Positions 59,109 to 64,000 of a DNA stretch of 64,000 nt are shown one piece after another. A model generated the notes under the pieces. The model did no database searches, was not told the DNA's origin, and was given only the letters and a program-made list of their open reading frames with translations. The position numbers and the translations under genes are program-made. Position 1 is the first letter of the stretch. Each line of letters begins with the position of its first letter. The DNA is from Serinus canaria (lineage: Eukaryota; Chordata; Aves; Passeriformes; Fringillidae), in the NCBI RefSeq assembly GCF_022539315.1, contig NC_066313.1:21985059-22049058 (forward strand), given 5' to 3'.

Positions 59109-61459
59109 AGTACAACTCCTATGACTCAATGAAAGGCAACACTGACAAATTACTTGGTATTAAAAGTTTTCTTCACTTGTGCTGGAAGTTATCCCAGTAC
59201 ACAAGAAAAATTTGGAACACCTCCCTACACATACACATGAATTTTGACTGATCCAATTTAAAAAATTTATTTACAAGAATGCACAAAGATTCAGTCACAC
59301 TCTATAACAGGAATTGCCAAGTATGGGATCTATTGAGTAAATGCAATTATCAAGAGCCATGAATAAATAATACTGGGTCAACCCTCAACAATCTATTGCG
59401 ATCATAACAAAGGAAGATCAGACCACGTTGGTGATAAGAAACCTTCAGTTTTAGCTTGTTTGTTTAAATGTACCTCATTTTGGTAGCCACAAGAGGCTAA
59501 TTGCATCTGATGGCTGCTTCTCAGTCTGCATAAAACAAGCTCAATGATCATTTACTTCCTGATGAACAGGTATTCCTCCAGTTTTGGTGAGGTTCAGTGC
59601 GAGGGTGGGCAGCTGTAGTCACGTAGTCAATTGAATCGCCACCACTGGTTTGCTACGTGACACTGAGACCTGGTGGAAAGTGACTTTTCTCACATCCCCC
59701 CTTCATGAAATGGGAAAAATGAAAAGCAATGCATGTAAAAACTAACAACTGACTCTTTAATATTGATGAGGAGCTTAGCAGTACTGACATGGTACGTGTG
59801 CTTAGAAACACAAAGTTTGATTGTATTCTGCATCACTACAACAGACCCTGCCTGGTCTCATCAGCAGAAGGACAGCAAATGCAAAAGCCTGTGAAAACTA
59901 AGATTTAATTTTAAGTTGAGGTCACTTCCAAGTTAGGACAGCCAGGAGCACAGTAAAGCAGGATCCTTCAATGAACTCATTATGGTCTCACCATGAGGAG
60001 AGCCCTGAGCATCATGAGGGATCCCATATCCAGGGAAAACTGGAGCGTGCCATAGCTTCTGGGCAGCACAGGAAGCTTTACTCAGACAGGTGATTAGAAG
60101 CACAAGCCACCACCTGCTCCTGGATCTCCTGTCGCTGTTTTCTCCAGCTGACTCTGGCCCTGGCTGCTTTCAGCTGGCCAACGCAGCTGCCCCGTGCTGC
60201 TGGAGGGAGATGGCTGCGGGCTGCTCGCAGGAGAGGCGGGAGCAGCAGCTGCTCACCCCTTCCCGGCCACCTCCTGCACAGCCCTCCCGTCGCCGGAGAG
60301 GGGCACCAGGCTGGGGCTTCTGCTTAGATGCTCCAGCTTCACCAAAAACCCTTGGCTGCAGCACACAGGATCTGCACGAGCCATGGTCTAAGCTGCAAAG
60401 GGCAAAGCCAGGAGAGTCTGCAGCAGACCCTCCAAGGTCACCGGGAATGATGGCTGTGCACGACACGAGGGGCAGGGAAGGGTGGGCAGAGCGCACTCAG
60501 CCACGGGACCCACCCTATGGATGTGTACAGCAGACTTCAGTCCCCAGAGCTGCCAAGTTGCCACTAACTCATAATTTGTACTAAATAACCTTTCAAGAAT
60601 TCAAACACAAACAATGTAATAATAGCAATTAGACCCTTTACTAAGCATAGCTGTATGAGACATGCAGTCCAGTCATTTCACAGAAGGTAAAAAGCACTTG
60701 ACAAAGGAATCTGCACCTTCACAGGCACTAGAGGTGTGCAGGTATATGCAATAATTGCATTCCTTGTGTATTAATGTTTGCATATAAGAAATGCATGCTG
60801 AGCTAGCATAACACCTCCTTCCTCAAATAATAACTAAGTTCCATACTGTGCCTGAAGTGCTCTTTATATAGTACACAGAAATGGGTTATGCAAAGATTAG
60901 AGCTGTGAGAGTTGTTCAAAACATAACTAAAAATCTAGCAACAAAATCCAATTCTAATCTGAGTTTCCCCAACACAAAACTCAGGCCAGTTTTACAGAGA
61001 GATCTGTGAATTTTTTCATAGTTTTGACACTGAAATCATACCAATCTTATACCAATAAAGAGAATGGAGAAGGAAAAATAAGAAAAGGATAAGATGTCAT
61101 GGAAAGAAGCAGGAAAAGAAAAAAAAACAAAACAGGAGCAGCAATGTTTTTTCCCATCTTCCCATGCTACTGCCCTTCTTTCCCATTGTGAAAGGGGAAA
61201 AACAGCCCCCAGCTTTCAGTGAGTGAGTCTTGTTATAGTGGAGCCATGCTGCAATGTGTGGAGCTCAGGGTGTTCAAATGCTTTTGTATGTACATGCATC
61301 GTTACTAGGAGATGACTAGATTTGGTACCAGGATAATATTCCACCATTGTGTGGTGTTTTCCCATCTGATGTTGCCTTTTACCCAGTTTAAAAAAAGAGA
61401 AACTAATAAAAAAGAAAATTAAAAAAGATACAATAATTGTTACTGCACACTCTAATAAA

Positions 61460-61980
61460 TTATTGTGTTCAAGGTTCCTACAAAAAAAGTAATATTATAC
61501 TCGGCTTATGTTTTAATTGATTTATTAATATTTTATCACAGGAATGTAATTTAAGCTCCTCATGATTTAGATCTCATAAACCTTTAGCATTTTGCAAATT
61601 CAAATTCCAATTTAAAGCCAGGGCGAGCAATTAACTTTTCTATCATCTTGTCAGGGGAGAAGGTTCGTGTTTAATTTGAGACAAAGTGACAGAAATATAT
61701 ATACACTGTATGTATTACCCCAATTTAATTTATGAGTCAGCACCATCCACCTTCCAAATGTAGATTTAATGGCAGGGGAGGAAGGAGTGGGGGGAAGACC
61801 CCCTGCTATTGTGCCACTTGCTGCAATATCTGCCCCAAATTCACTAAGAAATGCTGCCCCTGGCTTATTGAGATACAGGGCTAGATTGATTACAGCTCTA
61901 TTTTCAACCCTTTTGTTTTAATTTCCATTCACTCATCACTTTCTCATATAGAGTACGTTCTCTCAAATGTCAATTAGCAT
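61460..61980. promoter_or_regulatory. Candidate conserved noncoding element
   Basis: Unique sequence without simple repeats, carrying AT-rich transcription-factor-like words ('ttaattgatttattaat' near 61515, 'caattaac' near 61629, 'gattgattacag' near 61884) beside moderately GC-rich, non-repetitive DNA. This texture resembles vertebrate conserved noncoding elements near developmental genes. It is an impression, not evidence of conservation. Confidence 0.22.
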
Positions 61981-62129
61981 TTCCCAGCCAGCAATGGGCA
62001 GTTGAAGCCACAGGAAGTACTCCCACTGCCTGTCCCAACCCTGCTGCTTGCTGCCTCCAAGAGTCCCCTTAAAAGGCAGATAGCACACAAAGAAAGCTCC
62101 TCAGAGGACTGACACAAGTGAATACCTGT

Positions 62130-62191
62130 GGGTCCAAACCCCATAGTCCTCACTGCTGCATCAGTCACACTGAAGTCTGCATGGTTCTCAT
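62130..62191. repeat. Possible old dispersed amniote repeat fragment
   Basis: Words 'gggtccaaaccccatagtcc', 'tcactgctgcatcagtcaca' and 'ctgaagtc' resemble the 'gggcc..atcctgcagtccttactca' and 'cccattgaagtcaatggg' layout that I remember from many dispersed copies in reptile and bird genomes. I cannot name the family. Confidence 0.35.
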
Positions 62192-63138
62192 TTGATTAAG
62201 GAGCAAACAGAATAAAAAGTGGTGCTACTGAACTATCCTGGCTATTATTTCCCATTCAAAAGGACATTCCAGCCTCTTTATGTGTAATGAAGGAAACCAG
62301 CAGTCTAAATTTGCATGGGCAAAGATCTGCACGAACAAAACAGTTGGTTAGCATTTGCATGTGCTGTTTTAATAAAGTAAGGGAAGGGCTATTCTATGGA
62401 TACCTGCCAGGGACTTCCCAGATCTGCTGTCCCCACAACACAGCACAGGGGTTAGCTCAGGAGCTGGAAAGGTGACTGAAAACATGGCCCACGTATACCC
62501 TACTGGTCTTTGCTGTGTCCCTGAAAACTTACATAAAGAAAGCTGCTCTTCAGCTTTCCAAAAGAGGAGAGGCTTTACTGACATGTGAGATTTTGCCATT
62601 ACTGTCAGCAAGCCTGACAGTCCCATTGTATCAGAGGGAATAATTTCAGAAAGGAATCAGGGGCTCATTTCCAACTCTTCTATACACAACGAAGCCGAAT
62701 CTCAAAAATCACAAAATCTTGATGCTGCAGACTCAGGCCCAGACAGTCCAAGATATTGGAATAATCAGGTCTCATTCTAATTTACAGAGCTGTCACACAC
62801 ACTGTATGTGCAGATTCAGCTCTACATCCAAGCCTGAGTATGGACAATTTTAAGTTTCAGTGTTCAACAAGCATGTCAGATGGAGCCAAGTCACAAACAT
62901 TGTTCCTCCTCATGAAATGAAAATTTTGGCCCTCATCTTCAAAACATTTGAAAATCAAAACTTCTTTGAAGTAAACAAAAAATCTCCACCAGTCTAAATA
63001 TAATATTTTTTTAATAAAATGGTTTTTTAAACTTATTCGAGACCACTTCTTTGGAATTATTCGTCATCTTCAGTATTATTTTATTTCCTAAGAAATACAA
63101 AAAAGAATGCTCTGGTATTGAAAAATCGTTATTCCTTA

Positions 63139-63168
63139 AAGCAAGCAAGCAAGCAAACAAACAAAAAA
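63139..63168. repeat. (AAGC)n/(AAAC)n simple repeat
   Basis: Four AAGC tetramers pass into two AAAC tetramers and an A7 run; an impure tetranucleotide microsatellite. Confidence 0.8.
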
Positions 63169-64000
63169 ATGTATCTGTATTTATGTAAACAGATGAAAAG
63201 TTCATCCAAAGCTTTTCTCCAGAACTTCCTATGCAGTCTTATAACAGCTCATGGCAAAAATCTGCATAGCAGCAAACAGACTTGGGGTACATCCATTACA
63301 CAAAATCCAAGTTGCAGAAGATCTGATATCCAGCCATATTTCACTCTCAATACACACTGGACTTAAAGACAAGCTTGAAAATCCTGTCTCATGACTGACT
63401 CATTTATGAAGCTTCACTTTAATTTAAAGCCTTATCACTCTCTAAACTCAGGTAAAAAAAGAGCTCTGCTGGCATGCATATTTTTAGACAAATTTTAAGA
63501 GGGTCTTGCAATTTCCTTTGTTCTGTGATGTCTGCACTGCTGTTAGACACCATCCCACACTGGCATCACTGCTGAGGTGTCCTAATACTTGTCTGAAAAA
63601 TACTATTAACTGCACATCACAGGCATTTGAAGTGCATAAGAAAACCATAAACTTAATTACACTGGAGTACTGGTGTGATCTCACATGAAATTTGAGCTTC
63701 TGTTATTAAAAATAGGGAGATTACATTTACTTAATGCTTCTTACAGTAAACCAGTCAATTCTAAAGTTTCAAGATTGTATAATCAGACAAAACAATACTG
63801 GGGGGGGGAAGAGGCTGTCTGTGGAATTTAGTAGCACAAACATTTCACATGTCAAGCAGCAAAAATTTGTTTATTCTGCTAAAAAAAATATTCCTTGAAT
63901 TACTATTGTATATGAAATAGCATAGGTAGTCAGACTGCACAGCATAAAGACTCAGCCTAGAAAAATTTACAGAAAGAGTGATTGTCTTACCCCATCCCCC

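Larger units (their letters stand above)
59109..64000. other. Noncoding stretch, GC-richer segment and candidate conserved block
   Basis: No gene recognised. Positions 59618-59661 contain a 9-bp inverted repeat. Positions 60110-60540 are GC-rich and hold a 164-codon open frame with no recognised domain, with an opposing 108-codon frame. Positions 61460-61980 are unique AT-rich DNA with many ATTA and TAAT words. Positions 62130-62191 resemble a dispersed reptile/bird repeat word set. The end of the window holds a G9 run at 63800-63808. Confidence 0.5.

Noticed and set aside
1..64000. tRNA, rRNA, CRISPR arrays or bacterial-type operons
   Set aside because: No tRNA-like cloverleaf with intact A and B boxes, no regularly spaced direct repeats and no long coding frames were seen; the DNA is vertebrate in texture.

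Overview
The window looks like a stretch of bird nuclear genome, most likely a songbird (passerine). It is AT-rich, intergenic or intronic DNA. I could not recognise any host protein-coding exon, tRNA, rRNA or CRISPR array. Open reading frames are short (longest 209 codons), overlap on both strands, and show no family motif except where they fall in LINE sequence. The bird assignment rests on several CR1 LINE fragments, including 3' ends with the avian tail motif, and on a 658-bp solo LTR of a type I associate with songbird endogenous retroviruses. It also fits the scattered, very old MIR-like SINE and amniote CR1/L2-type LINE relics.

Layout. 1-9.5 kb: plain AT-rich DNA with one MIR-like relic (about 3.5 kb) and an A/C-rich simple repeat (5.84 kb). 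9.57-9.85 kb: an isolated CpG-dense GC-rich block with short tandem repeats and a CACGTG E-box, the best promoter or CpG-island candidate in the window. 10-21 kb: plain DNA with one MIR-like relic at 11.8 kb. 21.1-22.0 kb: two CR1 copies in opposite orientation with their 3' tails pointing outward. 22-31 kb: plain DNA with a strong 18-bp hairpin (25.67 kb), a MIR-like relic with an internal duplication (29.8 kb) and a few small duplications. 30.98-31.64 kb: a solo LTR with intact TG...CA ends and a perfect 5-bp target-site duplication. 31.7-38.7 kb: unique DNA with a possible MIR relic, a CTCF-like motif, a G-rich tract and paired CRE-like sites. 38.7-39.1 kb: an old LINE reverse-transcriptase relic. 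42.28 kb: a 50-bp (AAC)n array. 45.9 kb: another MIR-like relic. 53.97-54.92 kb: a long, decayed, amniote-type CR1 relic. 55.33-55.70 kb: a younger CR1 on the minus strand, interrupted by about 100 bp that contain an inverted copy of DNA lying roughly 250 bp away. 58.9-59.1 kb: another CR1 3' end. 57.1-57.3 and 61.4-62.0 kb: ATTA-rich unique blocks that look like candidate conserved noncoding elements, although conservation cannot be seen from one sequence.

No genes work together here in any visible way, and I found no convincing new biological system. The most interesting structures are the inverted duplication inside the 55-kb CR1, the 25.67-kb hairpin, the isolated CpG block at 9.6 kb and the cleanly dated solo LTR. 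Repeat calls are from recognition by eye against remembered family consensus features, not from an alignment, so boundaries are approximate unless stated to the base.
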